In this document: positions 1-14,124 of the stretch, in pieces
Position numbering within the stretch: the stretch's first letter is position 1
How the letters are laid out: each line of letters starts with the position of its first letter
Assembly (NCBI GenBank): GCA_026874595.1
Contig: CM049312.1
Span: 67,302,929 to 67,366,928 of the forward strand
From: Sipunculus nudus
Taxonomy: Eukaryota > Annelida > Sipuncula > Golfingiida > Sipunculidae
Reading direction: 5' to 3'
Length of the DNA: 64,000 bases
Notes under the pieces: generated by a model
What the model saw: the letters and a program-made list of their open reading frames with translations, nothing else
Told to the model about the DNA's origin: nothing
The model's database searches: none
Made by a program: the position numbers and the translations under genes

Positions 1-290
1 CAAGGACATACATTTCACCTACAGGCACCACTGCCCAAGTTGTGCATTTCACCCTTCTGCTTTCTTGTACAGATGTTAATTTCACCAATAAACCTTTCTG
101 CCACATATGTACATTTCATATATTTTCTTACCCTGGATGTAAATTTCATCCACAGTCCTGCATGTCTGTCAAAGATGTTAATTTCCCTCCCAGACCTTTC
201 CACCTAATTATTCAAAATTTCAGCCAAAGAAAATTCCACCAATGTTGTTCATTTCAGCTCAAGACATTTCAGAATGTATGAAGTGATAGG
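1..290. repeat. Degenerate minisatellite, about 34-bp period
   Basis: A core close to catttcacc recurs near positions 11, 45, 78, 112, 142, 180, 215 and 250, a spacing of 30-38 bp. The flanks of each core are poorly conserved, so this is an old, diverged array that probably continues left of the window. Short open frames on both strands follow from the repeat and are not taken as genes. Confidence 0.55.
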
Positions 291-3104
291 CAAGATCAGA
301 AATATTGAGAAAATAGAAAAAAATTGGACAATTGTTTGTTCCCCACATTTTACAATGAATATTTTTAAATTTAATTTTACGATTGTCACTTAAACATAAA
401 TATTGTTAGGTAATTTCTGATAAATCTGTACCTTGGTTCATTAGCTGGTTTGTCTGTTAGCAACTTTATGCAAAAGCAATGAACATATTTTGATAAAAAA
501 TTTCAGGAGGGCTAAAGTAGCACCAAAGGACCAATCCATTAAATTTTGGAGTTAATTATCAACAAAATGTTTTCATTCAAAGACTTTTCTTTTGGGGAAA
601 CAGAGCCATTAATTTATCCCCAGGTTCAAGCCACCCATTGGTAGGAATTAGGGCCTGTGCCTGCTCTACCATTCACTTTAAAAGAACCTCTGTTACCGGA
701 GCATGGCACTGTGCATGCATGGACACACATGTAAAACTTTTTTGAGTCTTGCGGGGTTGTAGACTCTGGACAATATAATTTCTAGTTGCTGCTCATCTGA
801 AAACTGCAGACATTTTACCACAGAAAATGTCTGGAAATGTATCTCTACCAAAGAACCTGGTGTTATGAGACCTCACAGAAGAAAACCCCTATAAACTGTG
901 TCCAAATATCATGGCCCAGAACCACTTGGGATTACATATCTCCAGGTATCAGTGGATCCTGATATGTTCCTGTCCTATCTCCCAGAGCCAGAGACAGGAT
1001 AGAAATTAATCACATTTTAATGCTCAAATAGAGGCAGCGTTCCCCAAATACACCAGTCATACAGACTGCCCATCACTGTATATTAATATTAAACCCTCAG
1101 TGGTTAATCATTCATATAGGAGTGAACTGACATTAGGGCAAACGTAAGGGTTCACCTGAAGGTTTAATTCCTGAATGGTTCCATAAGGGTAACTGAAATC
1201 TAAAGATGAACATTTCATGTTCTGATGCTTGCATATCCGAAATGAGGCCAATTTTGGCAATTTTATAAAGTGATAACATGTAATAGTTACATTGTGAACT
1301 TGTTACTGTGGGATATTTTTCAAATACAAATGTTCTGGCCTAGAACACTCTGGCCACTAATATTTTAGCCAGGTTACAATGGATGATATTTAAAATCATT
1401 GTATATGTATAATACCCCCACTAGCTAAAATCATGCTTCACCTTTTCTGTTTGTCTTGTTGTCCAGCTGTTTTCTTTCTGTTTAAAAGATCATTCTCGAC
1501 TTGTAGTGAGAATTAAATATACCTATCGAAGGTGTCCTACTTTATTTTAACCTGCTAGAAAACCATGTGTCTGACATATATGTCTGACTTTGAAACCTGT
1601 ATGGTAAAAACGAACCAGGTGTGAGACAGGATTTACTGCATTTACCATAAACTTTGCCATTTTGAATGGCTATTTCGTCATTTTCAAACTGGGTTAGTAT
1701 GTGCTTGGGAAAACAACAAAAAGCTGTGTAGAACAAAACAGGCATTTTAGACAACGCATTTTTCGGCCCGTTTACAACTTTCATACAATTAGGACAGGTA
1801 GATATTATGTCACCTTGGATCTTTCACGTTTTGTGAGTACAGGACCCTAGGTTATATTCGTTACACAAGCCCTCGATGAAGACTCTTAAATTTTCCATCT
1901 GGGAACCTTTCTGCCCATTGGTCTATGGGCTATGGGTTGATTGCAGTATAATTATGTGAGGAAAGAATTAACTAAATTTTGGAAAATGTAGGATTACGAT
2001 GAGGATGCAGGGTATATTTCACCTGTTGCACATATTCCTGTGAGCAATTTAGGGATAAGCCATTTTTACTAGCCTCAACAACTTGTGGTGGAATTCGGTA
2101 CTAATATCACATGTGGATCCTAAAATAATATTACATAGATAAAGTCTGGAGAAATCTCTGGTAAAATCCAGTTTACATTAACTTTTCAGATATATTGCTG
2201 AGCCCTTTAACCAGTAAATTTGTCTTTTAACCTTATCTTTGTGAAAAGCAGCTAGGATTTGGAGATATCCGAGTATATAAACAAGTGCACTGCATATTAT
2301 AAATAATTTGTGAGGCATATCAACCTCATGAAATATGTGTGAATTTTGCCAGAATGAATTTCAGGTGAGAAACTTAGTTTTGGTTAATTCGGTTTTGGTA
2401 ATGGTTAATATTCATAATGAGTTCCTTCTAAGTCTGGTGACTTCTGACCTCATTAAAAAAGAATGGCTAGTATATACATCGAGCTGGATATTCACGAAAA
2501 GCCCCCTGCAGCTTGACGAATCTGAAACTTTTGCTTTTCACTTGAAACATGTAAACTGCACCAACATGTGTAAAGTGTGGCTGTGTGAGCAAGCACTTCC
2601 GTGGAACTTATAAATAAAACAAACTGAGTGCAAACACTATTAAGTCATGAAAAAAGCCTGAATTACAAACATGACCCCATCAAGTCCTCTTATTGATGTT
2701 TGAAGTATTTTTCTTATGCATACATCAAGACCTTTCAATGCAACAGTTGTGTTTGAGTGTAAAGTCCTCTCTCAGCATGCGCTGTTGATACCATAAACAC
2801 ATGAATCAGTACATATGCATTTAAATTGGACCAACTGAGTCTACTTTGAGATGTTACGTCAGTCATGTCATATACTGACATTATTGGTAGGGGTGTAACA
2901 ATGCATCGAAGAACTGATGCATTGAATTGCAAGCCCCTAATTAAATTTCTCCTAATCGATTCACTGCGACAATTATTTGTTTTAGGTACATTCGGAAATC
3001 CTCTATGTGCTCTCAAATCTGACAGCAGTTTGTGGTGAAAAAGTTCTTTACCGTGCAAGTGACCTTAATCAATTATACCGTTCCCTGGTGGACTACTAAA
3101 AATG
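291..3104. other. Non-coding, nothing recognised
   Basis: AT-rich unique-looking sequence. Open frames such as 2335-2613 (+) and 1542-1784 (-) have no recognisable domain, no codon-like composition and no convincing splice context. No RNA gene, element end or array was seen. Confidence 0.5.
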
Positions 3105-3752
3105 CATATTGTTCAGCCTCATTAACCTACACAGGTATATGTTCATTTTGTACAGCCTTATTAACCTACACAGGTGAATGTTCATATTGTACAGCCTCAT
3201 TAACCTACACAGGTGAATGTTCATATTGTACAGCCTCATTAACCTACACAGGTGAACATTCATAATATACAGCCTCATTAACCTACACAGGTGAATGTTC
3301 ATATTGTACAGCCTCATTAACCTACACAGGTGAACATTCATAATATACAGCCTCAATAACCTACATAGGTGAACGTTCATATTGTACAGCCTCATTAACC
3401 TACACAGGTGAATGTTCATATTGTACAGCCTCATTAACCTACACAGGTGAATGTTCATATTGTACAGCCTCATAAACCTACACAGGTGAATGTTCATATT
3501 GTACAGCCTCATTAACCTACACAGGTGAACATTCATAATATACAGCCTCAATAACCTACACAGGTGAATGTTCATATTGTACAGCCTCATTAACCTACAC
3601 AGTTGAACATTCATATTGTACAGCCTCATTAACCTACACAGGTGAACATTCATATTATACAGCCTCAATAACCTACATAGGTGAACGTTCATATTGTACA
3701 GCCTCATTAACCTACACAGGTGAACATTCATATTGTACAGCCTCATTAACTG
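3105..3752. repeat. 39-bp minisatellite, about 16 copies
   Basis: The unit contains cagcctcattaacctacaca followed by ggtgaa and a variable ttcata step, repeating every 39 bp. Two sub-variants alternate (tgttcatattg versus cattcataata), giving short higher-order patterns. Because 39 is 13 x 3 and the unit lacks stops in one minus-strand frame, a 230-codon open frame results that would encode a 13-residue repeat rich in Leu, Arg, Met and Asn. There is no signal, start context or flanking exon, so the frame is read as a by-product of the repeat. Confidence 0.9.
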
Positions 3753-6700
3753 ACATATTAGGAAAGTCATCCCTTCCTTCTGCATCACAGAAAGATTAAT
3801 ACATTAATAATAATTAAAGATTTTTATATTAGCTCTAACAAAACAGAAACATCAAAAGAGGGAAACTCGCCAAAATTTTACCTAAAATATATAACTATGC
3901 AACCACAGTATATAATCTACCTACCATCTATCAAAATAAAAGCCTGAATAATTTATTCATGAATGAAACTGCGTTAACATTATATAAATTAGTAGATGAA
4001 ATCACGCATACTCCACCAACTGGTAGGACTCTATTTTGTGTATGGCCTAGAGATCCTGAGCTACTCTGTCTGTACAAGTTACATATGTTGCTTATCACAA
4101 TTACAGGAGCTTGTGTTGCCACCAGGTAACACAAGGTCATGAATCAGACACTACATTACCCCTTCAGGCCGCAATATGGCAGGCATTAGAGAGTAGCTAA
4201 GTAACAGCATTTCTCTGTGATATCTTCTTTCGTTCCTGCCTCTCCAACTTGATAAATTCTCCAGCTGTTCAGATTGATGCATGATTAAACGCATCCCAAT
4301 GTATACCAGGTACGCTTATTTTATACCCATTTGTTAAATGTTACAATCATTTAGCTATATATCACATAAGATTGAAATATACATAAGCAAATCATACAAA
4401 ATCCCAGCATGTTCAAATAGCCAAAATCTCATTTTATGACATAACTACATATTAATGTTAATAAATGTTGATTAATATATGGATAATTGAGATCTTGTTA
4501 TTCGACCCACAAATATAATTACAAATGTGTATATTTATATTATCTTTGAAACTGAAATTAAATCATTAAAGTTAAAATTTACAGAAATTAGGCTCCCGTA
4601 ATTCTAATTTTGTTGCATGTGTTATTGAATTGCAATCATATATTTAATTTTAAAAAATTAAAATACACACTTCAGCGTTTACAAATTAACAATACCACAT
4701 CTGGGTATTTTTAACATTTTATTGTGAAGGTAAAGCCTAAAATTTCAAGGAAACACAGGTGGAATATGCTTATATCTTTGTGAACTGTATTTTGCACCAA
4801 CGACTGCAGTGTTACGCACATCTTAATTATATTGGTACTTGTGGTATTTCAAATTATGATAAGAATTCAATTTACAGTGAATTATTAATGTAACTATAAC
4901 TAACTTTAACTATAATGGTTCTAACGTATTTGACTGGGTCATTTTTATTATACCCATAGTGTATAAACTTTACTAATAAACTTAACATTCACTGATTAAG
5001 TGACATTAATCTATAACACAAGGTCAGTATGACCTTAAGAACTGTGACCAATATACAAACCACATAAAGAGGAGGAAAATAAATTTTGCCGGCTGTTTGT
5101 TGCATTAGGTAAACTTCTCAACCAAACACTAGGGACACCCATCAATTTACCTGTGGTATTGTTAGGCTTTTTTAAGGTCAAATCTCAATTGGTGGGAACT
5201 GGGCAATGGTCAATGTGTCTTGACAGTCATACAATTTACAAATCACGAGGGGTTACAAGGGTGTAACTGAATTTCACCAACCATATGTTATGTCAAGTTT
5301 ACTGCTAGACCAAATATTGGAGCTTCCAATTATATCAAATCTTGACCTGCAGGTTCTTAACAATGGTCGGCAGTTCTTGGTGAATCCTGCTGTCATTTAG
5401 CTTGTTTGCATGGATTAATACGTTAGCGGTCAGTCACTCAGTGGGAGTGATCATAGGGGGCCAGTGAAAAAGACCCTTCCGCTGACTGACCAAATCTGAC
5501 AAAAGACACATCTTGGGCTATATTTGATTATATTTGCCAGATGTGAGTAGTGTCTATATGTGTGTTATATGTGTACATGCGTAAGGTAAGCAATCGCACC
5601 TAGCCGGTAGGGCTATACACACATGTTAGGGCTTGTACACACTTCCCAAAAGGCATACACGATGAGTGTATACAGTGTCACTTCAAATACATAATCCCCT
5701 GTAGGCAAAAAAATACTTTTGCGAAAAATGCTTTGAGTTGCAACTAAGTTACATACATACCTGTATATCCAAGCATTATAAAGCCCTCAGTGTATACTCC
5801 CAATGACTTAGAAGCACTTTTGGTAAAGAAATCCAAGCAACTTATTTTCCGAGATTTACTCTCTGCATGTCAGCTCTAGTATTTTTTATGGGCACTTCAA
5901 TAGTGTAAAACTACCATATAGTGCATTGGATCCCAGGATGCCTGGTATTGGTGGAATTCTTCGAACAATTATTCGCTGATATGTATCAGTGTTTGGATTA
6001 TTGGTCAGTCTAACACAATAGCTCCGCTACAGTGGAGTAGCCATCTCCACACCTAGTAGTTCTGAGGTATTTGTTTGGGGGAGGCAGGGTGGGGGTTTGT
6101 TGATTATATTACTTATTATGTCTCACGTACAGTCATCCATATACTAAGGAACCAATAGGACATATATTTATCTAGCTATTAATAAAGCTTGACCAGACTG
6201 CTGTCCCTGCTTGCTCAGACAACGCAGGAGTCAGTGTTATAGTTCCCAGATTGTTACTTCTCCTAAAACTGATATCCATATTGGGATTATTAGTATTATA
6301 TAGGATATATATAAATGTATGACTAAAAGTTCAAAATCTTTCAAAATTCATTGTTACTGCATCAAACTTCATTTAACTGAAAGATACAAGAAAGCTAATG
6401 AAATTTATGTGATCAAAGTCAAATAAAACATGACATGTAACTGTAGTTGTCACAACTTGCAGATTTGCACCCAAAAAATATATATTATTTGAAGCATTAA
6501 ACCAATAATTTTTCATGAGATCATGTATGAGAAACATGGACAATTTCAAAATGTTCACAATAAAAAGTGATATTAATATATAATGTAATTAAATGTAATA
6601 AAATAGTATTTAATAAATACATAAATAAAGTTTTTTTTTTTATTTTTAAGACATGGAGATTCATAATAAATGAATATTTAACAGTAAACAGACGGGCTTT

Positions 6701-7239
6701 ATAGGACTGTCAAATGAAATTTCAATATAAAATATCTTATAATTCTCAGTGACGAATTCCCATAATGCACTCTAATAATTTTTCACATCTTTCATTTCTT
6801 CATCAAAGAATATCACCAAAGCTTCACCAAACAAGGAATTTAAAGCACAGTCCTGACAATTTTACACAAATTCATCCAGGAAATCTATAATTTTCAGACT
6901 GTCATGCTGTTGACACATACAACATACAGAGGAAGCCATCCATTCCCTGCCAGGAGGCAGTGATCCGGGCGCAGGAAGAGCCAGATGGATCAATGAACAA
7001 GCATTGTTAGCTTTGTTATGATGTTGTCAAAAGGGTGTCAATTCTCAATGAATACACAACATTTCTCAGGCCTTAGTGTATGGTTATCGCTTCGTATATT
7101 TGATTTTATGATACATGTCGCTCGTGTGTAGACTGTCTCTAGCTGGTCATCTGTAGCAGTCTGGGTATCTGACATGTTGAAACATGCACTTTAGCCGATG
7201 GCTATTAAGACATCAACAGAAAACTTAGTAAAATTGTTA
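3753..7239. other. Non-coding, nothing recognised
   Basis: AT-rich intergenic or intronic sequence without a supported gene. A small local inverted motif lies near 5425-5490, where gcggtcagtca faces tgactgacc. Nothing else stands out. Confidence 0.5.
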
Positions 7240-7667
7240 AAATTTTAATTAGAGGTCCCTATGAAGTGTTTTAATAGGGGTCCCTAAGTAGTATTTTAAT
7301 TAGAGGTCCCTATATAGTATTTTAATTAGAGGTCCCTATGTAAAGTGTTTAAATTAGAGGTCCCTATATAGTATTTTAATAAGAGGTCCCTATGTAAAGT
7401 GTTTTAATAAAAGGTCCCTATGTAAAGTGTTTTAATTAGAGGTCCCTAAGTAGTATTTTAATTAGAGGTCCCTATATAGTATTTTAATTAGAGGTCCCTA
7501 TGTAAAGTGTTTAAATTAGAGGTCCCTATGTAAAGTGTTTAAATTACAGGTCCCTATGTAGTATTTTAATTAGAGGTCCCTATGTAGTATTTTAATAAGA
7601 GGTCTCTATGTAAAGTGTTTTAATAAGAGGTCCTTATGTAAAGTGTTTTAATTAGAGGTCCCTATGT
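7240..7667. repeat. 26-28-bp minisatellite, about 15 copies
   Basis: The motif ttttaattagaggtcccta recurs through the block, with two spacers between cores: gtaaagtg (28-bp units) and a shorter tagta type (about 26-bp units). The two unit types are interleaved. It ends 75 bp before a tRNA-like SINE head, so it could be an amplified part of that element. Confidence 0.9.
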
Positions 7668-7739
7668 GTGGTCAGCTCTGCCAATGAGGCTTCACATTCA
7701 GGCCTTTTATAACATAACATGGAAAAATATCATTAAATG

Positions 7740-7820
7740 GCAAACTGCACCGGGATCTGAACCAAGACCACTGCTGTAATGAGCATAAAAACAGTGTGTC
7801 CAATAAGCCACCCAGAGACT
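7740..7820 (-). repeat. tRNA-derived SINE head (A and B boxes)
   Basis: On the minus strand an A-box-like TGGCTTATTGG (complement of 7800-7810) is followed 47 bp later by a B-box-like GGTTCAGATCC (complement of 7753-7763). This is close to the spacing of internal RNA polymerase III promoters in tRNA genes. The acceptor and T stems do not pair well, so a SINE or tRNA pseudogene is more likely than a working tRNA. Confidence 0.5.
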
Positions 7821-10800
7821 GTAGCACCCTTAAGTATACTTAATAGTTTTTGCTTAATAAAGGTCAGACATTTTAAAAATGAGTATATATAAGGTGGCAG
7901 AACTGAATATGGAAGATGTTATGAGGATGTCTGGAGCCTTCTGCATTTTGCTTTGTGACACTGGTGGTAACTGAACTCCTCACACTGAAGGCCAAGGCCT
8001 TAATTGGGAACTGGATTATGTCCAAGCCCATGAAAGAGAAAAAAATTATCTGCAACTTCCATGAGTATCCAGATTACATATACACTGTGGTTTATTTCTA
8101 ATTCCCCAAAAAATTGTATCCTTTCAAACCATTGAGATAATTAAAATGGATTTTAATTTTTTTAGAAAATTTGGAATTTTATCAAGCAGCCTTGAAGTCA
8201 AGGTTATTTTAAAAATATAAAATTTTGTTGTTATTGTATACAGGACTTATTATTTAATGGCCTAGCCTTTATTCTAACAACAAAAAAATAGTTTAAAATG
8301 AATGAAGATAAAATATACATTCCTTAAACAGAAAATAAACCTATATTTTACTTGGCCTTGACAGTGATCTTAGGCAAATTCAGCAAGAAAGGACACTGAA
8401 TCTCAACCTGGATTAATCTGACCTTCACATTATTTGCGAGTCGGGTTAAGCTTTCACGGAAAACAAACTCTGCCCTATGAGTATAGGTACTGTGGTTAAG
8501 TGCACTGATTTGTGATCTTGGGCAACTGAACATTTACCCCACACAAAAGACTGACCACTTTTCGGTATATGTTCCTAAAATCCTGTATCTTGTAGTTCTC
8601 CGCTCTTTCATTTGTGTAGGTTACTGTATTCATATGGTGGGAATAGTAGAATAACGCAAGCCTCGCCACTTTTCAATAACATAAGCAGGCACACAGAAAT
8701 GCTGTCACTTGAAGTGTGGTGTGGTGTGCTTATGACAAGGCAAATATCCTTCAATGTGCCGCTGCATATAATTATCAACTGAAACGCTAAGAAAAAAATT
8801 ACAATGTAGTCTTTTGTGTTCTATATGCGGACTACTTCAAAAGAAAACACAGAACACAGGACTTCTTAGTCTTTAAATGACGAACATGGAATGAATTGAT
8901 TACTGACAAAAGTGGTCTCTTCATCAAGATCCCCACGTTCTACCTGGAGTCGTATTGAAAAGCAAATCGCGCCGTTTGATCTGAGGTGTGAAAGCGATAC
9001 ACTGCTGCACCATGCCTCATTGCCACGGCAACATATGCATAGCTGTCTTCTTTATATCAATACCTTATTATAACAATGAGACCCCTGCATGCCTGTATGT
9101 GCTTTTAAAACCATGACAGGTTTTTTCTCTTGTTATTTGTACAGCAGCATTCATGAGCCCCAAGTATCGGAAAAGTGCTAAATGGCACGTGTCAATTCAC
9201 CAATAAGTTTTATGGGACTTTATATACCTATGAACCTATTTTCAAGACAGCAAAGCTTAATGCTTTGGACATTTTCAGAAAGCAATATAACTATATCAGG
9301 AATATATAATTATATTGCATTTATACTGTTGAATTTTTTAAATATCTGCTTCTATTGTTTAAAACGACAAATTTAAGGAAAATAGCCCTACTTATTAAGG
9401 TCTATACCATTGATATTCATATGCATATTAATTAAAACTGTTACCCTTTTAAATATCACATCCAGTGGCTTAGAGCCCAAAAAGTGTCCCACCATGTTTA
9501 ACTTGAAATGTGTTGCATCAGCGATACCCATATTTTCCAAAACCTTGGCAAGAACATGTTTTATAAAAATAAAAAACAAACTTGCAATATACAAACTTGA
9601 TTTAAAAAAAGAAAATGTATGATTAGCTTTTTAGTTTTCCAGATGACCCTGTTCTTAGTGGGAGCAACAGGGGATGTAATTTGTAAACTGGACAGATTTT
9701 AAACACGTCAAACAGATCCCTGTCATGGTTATGGCCAAGAAATATGCCTGCAACATTTTTTGCAAACAGTCACTGAACAGAGGGAGCGCCACCTGCAGAT
9801 TTAAACATATGCAAATCATGTGATCAATATGCCTAAAAAATTTTGGAAATGATTGGTGAAGTGGTTCATGAGATAAAAGGTAAAAGATTTTAGGGCCTGC
9901 TCAATCCACTGTACAAATATATATATACATCTGCCAGTTCAAGCATATACGCATATACATGCACATGGAAACACACCTATTTTTTCAGACATATACACAT
10001 ATACTTGCACATGGAAACACACCTTAATTCAGGAAAGTGGGATCATCATAAACACACAGGCAACATCCAGAAGCACACAAGGGACCCTATGCACCTTTAA
10101 TACACTTGAGAAATATAATCACAGGACTGTTTATTTAATAACACTCAGGGTGCTATATTAACTTTTCATCAGATACCCTACATCAAACATACAACATGTT
10201 TACCTCCGAAGATCAATATCAGTTTAGAAGTCAGTCCTGAGTACTCAAGTTAAATTAGTTCAGTCCAAGAATGTTGTATATGTACTCAATAAACCCTCCA
10301 AAAGTTAGGTGTGTCAGTGAGTTCAGTACATACAGGCTCCACTTAAGGACAAACAGTTTTTTAGCTGCTCTTACTTAGCAAAATAGTAATTAACATCATA
10401 TTACATAACACATAAGTTAACTGATTTATTAATAATAATAAAAATATCTATTTAATATCTTATTTTTCATTAGAACTTATCTTCAGGTCAAGAAGTTTGA
10501 CGGCATTTATTAACAAATATCTATTTGTCTGTCAGAAGAAACGATTTACACTGAAATGATCATGAAACTACATCTAGACTGGTTTTCATGGCTAGTCTCA
10601 ATATCTGACATATAATCGTTCATACTATAAACTAAACATAAAGTTAAAATGTATTCCTCCCATAGCTCAATTTTGCTTGATTCCTGTTACTGCTTTATAA
10701 GATGCTGTGCTCTTAATTAATTAAAGCCTACTAACATTAAGGAAACTTATGGAAGCAACTGTTTTGAGGCTCTTTGTTTAAATATGTCAAAATGCTGTCC

Positions 10801-11520
10801 AAACAAAAATCCTTGGTTCTCAGTGTGAAATTCTGTCAATATCTTTCAAAATCCGCTTACCTTGGCTATAACTATATTAAATCATTTTATTGTTAATCAT
10901 TAATTATCAAAATATATTTATAACTAATTATTTTTTTGTTTTCTAATTATGAATTATTAATTCTTTATCAATAAATATCATAATCATTACTTATCAATTT
11001 TTTAATCATTATCATTATTTTTATCATTAGTTACTATTGATTGATAACAATTTTTCTTTTATCACTAGTTTATTATTATCATTATTAAATGATTACATTA
11101 GGTGAACATAGGTTATCCATTTAATTATACTAGATCAGATGTTAATAGGACACTTGAACATTCAGAGCTGTAATAAGCATATTTCCCTGTAAAACTTTAT
11201 TGAGTTTGCTCGGTGCAAATTGCCTTATACATATTTTAAATGGCATCTTTGAGAAGACTTTTTATGCACTAGTTAAAAAAACTAAATACTCTTAGTGTCG
11301 ACAAAACCCATGGCTATTCAGCATGTTAAGTACTCTTATCAAGTAAACAGACATGTTGTCAAGTTTGGATCCTGAAATAAATCAACCTTGAAAGACATTA
11401 ACTGGAAAGTAGCCATGATCTGGGAGGCCATCGATAAATCTAAATATCCAGGACTGCTACATGCAAGTGGTTGTTTTATTCATTCTTTTAATACAATGTA
11501 TTTATACACATATAAATAAA
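7821..11520. other. Non-coding, with one short direct repeat
   Basis: No gene supported. A 35-bp segment containing cacatggaaacacacct is present twice in tandem at 9944-9978 and 9990-10024. From about 10890 to 11095 the sequence is a simple ATTA/ATCA-rich low-complexity stretch. Confidence 0.5.
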
Positions 11521-11690
11521 CAGTGAAATCCTGCTTGATGAACACCCCGCTAACACAACCACCCCATTAAGATAACCTCTTTCTTTGGTTCCAGATAAAT
11601 CTACCGTAAATCAATATTAAACCTCCTACTAACACAGCCACCTTACTAAGACAACCAACAACCATTTTCTCTTGCCGAGATCATCTATTT
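11521..11690 (+). mobile_element. Pogo/Tigger-like terminal repeat remnant
   Basis: It begins cagtgaaatcctgcttgatg and continues with aacaccccgc. This resembles the CAGTGAAAC...CACCCC ends seen intact in the element at 53611-54873. A second, diverged block of the same kind follows (cctactaacacagccacctt). No matching opposite end was found, so it is a solo or truncated end. Confidence 0.4.
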
Positions 11691-14124
11691 AAACCCTCGT
11701 ATCATGAATAATGGCCATGGTGATGATAACAGATTGATCGGTTTGCAATCACACCCTTATCTCCCTACTTGCGATGGCATTAATTTGAAATTCTTGCATT
11801 TTATGTGCAATTTATTTACCGTAAAGCAGATGCAAATGTTCTAAAAATACTCTGATCTCTGATGTAATCCACGTACCTATATCAAGGTGATTTACCTTTA
11901 TTTATGGCTATTTAATCACTTTTTTACATTCGAGCAAATGTTATCAGGAAGTTTTTTAAGTGGCACTTATCAAACCCATTCAAACTGTATGGTGCACACT
12001 TAGTTTGTCAATATTTCAGTAAAACCTTTAATTTTTGCAAATATATATTAAATTATACTTGACAGTGAAGTAATAATTAGTCACCAGTTCCACAATTTTA
12101 TTACCTTTATATCAGACGTATGCAAGTTTCACTTGGTCAGCAAATGCGACTGAATCTTACTGGTAAATAAAATGAGGACTTCTGATGACTCCCTATTTTT
12201 CCTATATTTTCCAATGAAAAATTTCCTCAAATAATTCTAATTGTCTCCTATTCCTAAATTTTCCAACATTTAGGCTGTAATTTCCTATATTTTCCTATAT
12301 TTTATTTTACTTCCCAAGCATGTTTCCTAAAAAACTGTTAATATTGAATAATTATTGTTATATAGACCTACTATCATTGAAATCATTCAGCTCATTTGTA
12401 ATACGTACTATACATGTAAGCATTACAGTCATACATGTATACAGCTATCTAAATCATTTAAACAGATTCTAAGATGCTGCTTGGATAACTTTTTTTTAAT
12501 GTGTAGAACATCATTCTGCACTGAAATTTCCTATACTTTCCTATATTTCTTGCTGAAATTCTTATTTATAAACTCCTGTTTATGTCCTCAAGTGCTCCTA
12601 TGAAATTCCTTTATTTGTTCAGGAGACTGGTGGCAGCCCTGTAAACTATGTATTCCTCTGGTTAATGAAATTCTATTATTTTATTGACACCTTATAAAAC
12701 TGATACCATATTATATATACATGTCTGCATGTCCACTGAAGGAGTGCCAATTGTTTTTTTTTTTTTGGGCAATATTTATTCAAACAGTAATTTATATGGA
12801 AGTCAGCGCCATATCTTGCACAGAATTTGAGTTAACCAATTAGTATAAATGTTTGAGAGAACAGACTATTTTTGTCAAGACATGTTAACTGAAGTAACAA
12901 GGTCAATCACACATTTTGACAGACGTTGATTGGATGATTGGATCATGAACTGGTACAATAAATATGATAAAATACAATGTCAGCTAGAAGATGCCATTCT
13001 GCACTGTCACTAGAATGTTGTAGAGTATACATTCAATCAGTCTGAATTAAATATTTTTTTCTTGTAACATACTGGACAGATATATTAGAATATCTTCATT
13101 CCTGCCAAAAACCAATTATGGGTGCCCCTTGTAGGGATGGACTGTAACTACATTAACAACCACAATAAGCATATTCTGAGGAGCCTGTACCTGTTAACCT
13201 GCATGCATGCTGTGACTTCCAAACAAATATAACTGTAAAATTACTCTAATGGTTTAAAAAAGAAAAATCAGGCGAATGTTTTTATAGAGTCAACCTACGA
13301 AACACCGAGGGCTGCGTGGGATTCCATAATTCAAATGCAAGGACTCTGTTCAGAACCATACAGACATATGTAAAATCTTGTAACGACTCGATAATATGTT
13401 TGTCGATGGTTTTCATATACTGGGGGAGGGCTCTTAAGGGATATGAAACCTAGGCTCCAATGGAGGTCAAAGTCGGCAGCAGTGAAGTGGGGAAAACAAG
13501 CGCTAGTTTCATCAGAGCTAGTCCTGACTGGAACCCCGCTCAAACTCCCTTGTCATTGATATTACAGTCTCCCATGTATGGTCTCACTAAATCTCTTGTA
13601 ATTTATACAGGCTATCATTTTGAGTGCTACTTATTCGTGAGAGAGCGAATTCATTCGGCTTCACCCAAACCCTTATGGCACGGCTGAATTAGGTGGGCAC
13701 ACACGCGATCACCACCTCGCGTCCACTTCAGATACCCTGCCTGTGTTTCAAAGGGACTTTTATCTATCGTGTGTTGTGTTTCCATGCAATCTAGCTATGA
13801 GCTGAATTTACCCAGGGCCAGTTTGTGATGTCGACCCACTGTTATCATATTCTACAGTGTTTTGGCCCATAAATGCTATGTCTGATAGGTATTAATATGC
13901 ATCAATTAAACCTGTACTGTAGAGGAATGCCCACTTGATTCCTGTTTACTGTATTCTGGTACTGTTTAATGCAATATAATGCCTGAAAATATATAAATAA
14001 ATAAGGTATATGTCACAGTATATATGGGAATCCAGTTAAGTTTTGAACTTCACTAGTTCAGATGGGAATTCAAAAGTCAACTATTTGAAATTGGAATTCC
14101 CATGATAACTGGTTAACTTCCAAC
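11691..14124. other. Non-coding, scattered TTTCCTATA motifs
   Basis: No supported gene. Between about 12200 and 12560 the motif ttttcctata or close variants occurs many times with no strict period. The rest is ordinary AT-rich sequence. Confidence 0.45.

Noticed and set aside
3096-3788. 230-codon minus-strand frame with a 13-residue repeat
   Set aside because: Fully explained by the 39-bp minisatellite (13 x 3 without stops). No start context, signal or splice evidence.
7740-7820. A functional tRNA gene
   Set aside because: A and B boxes are present, but acceptor and T stems do not pair; a SINE head fits better.
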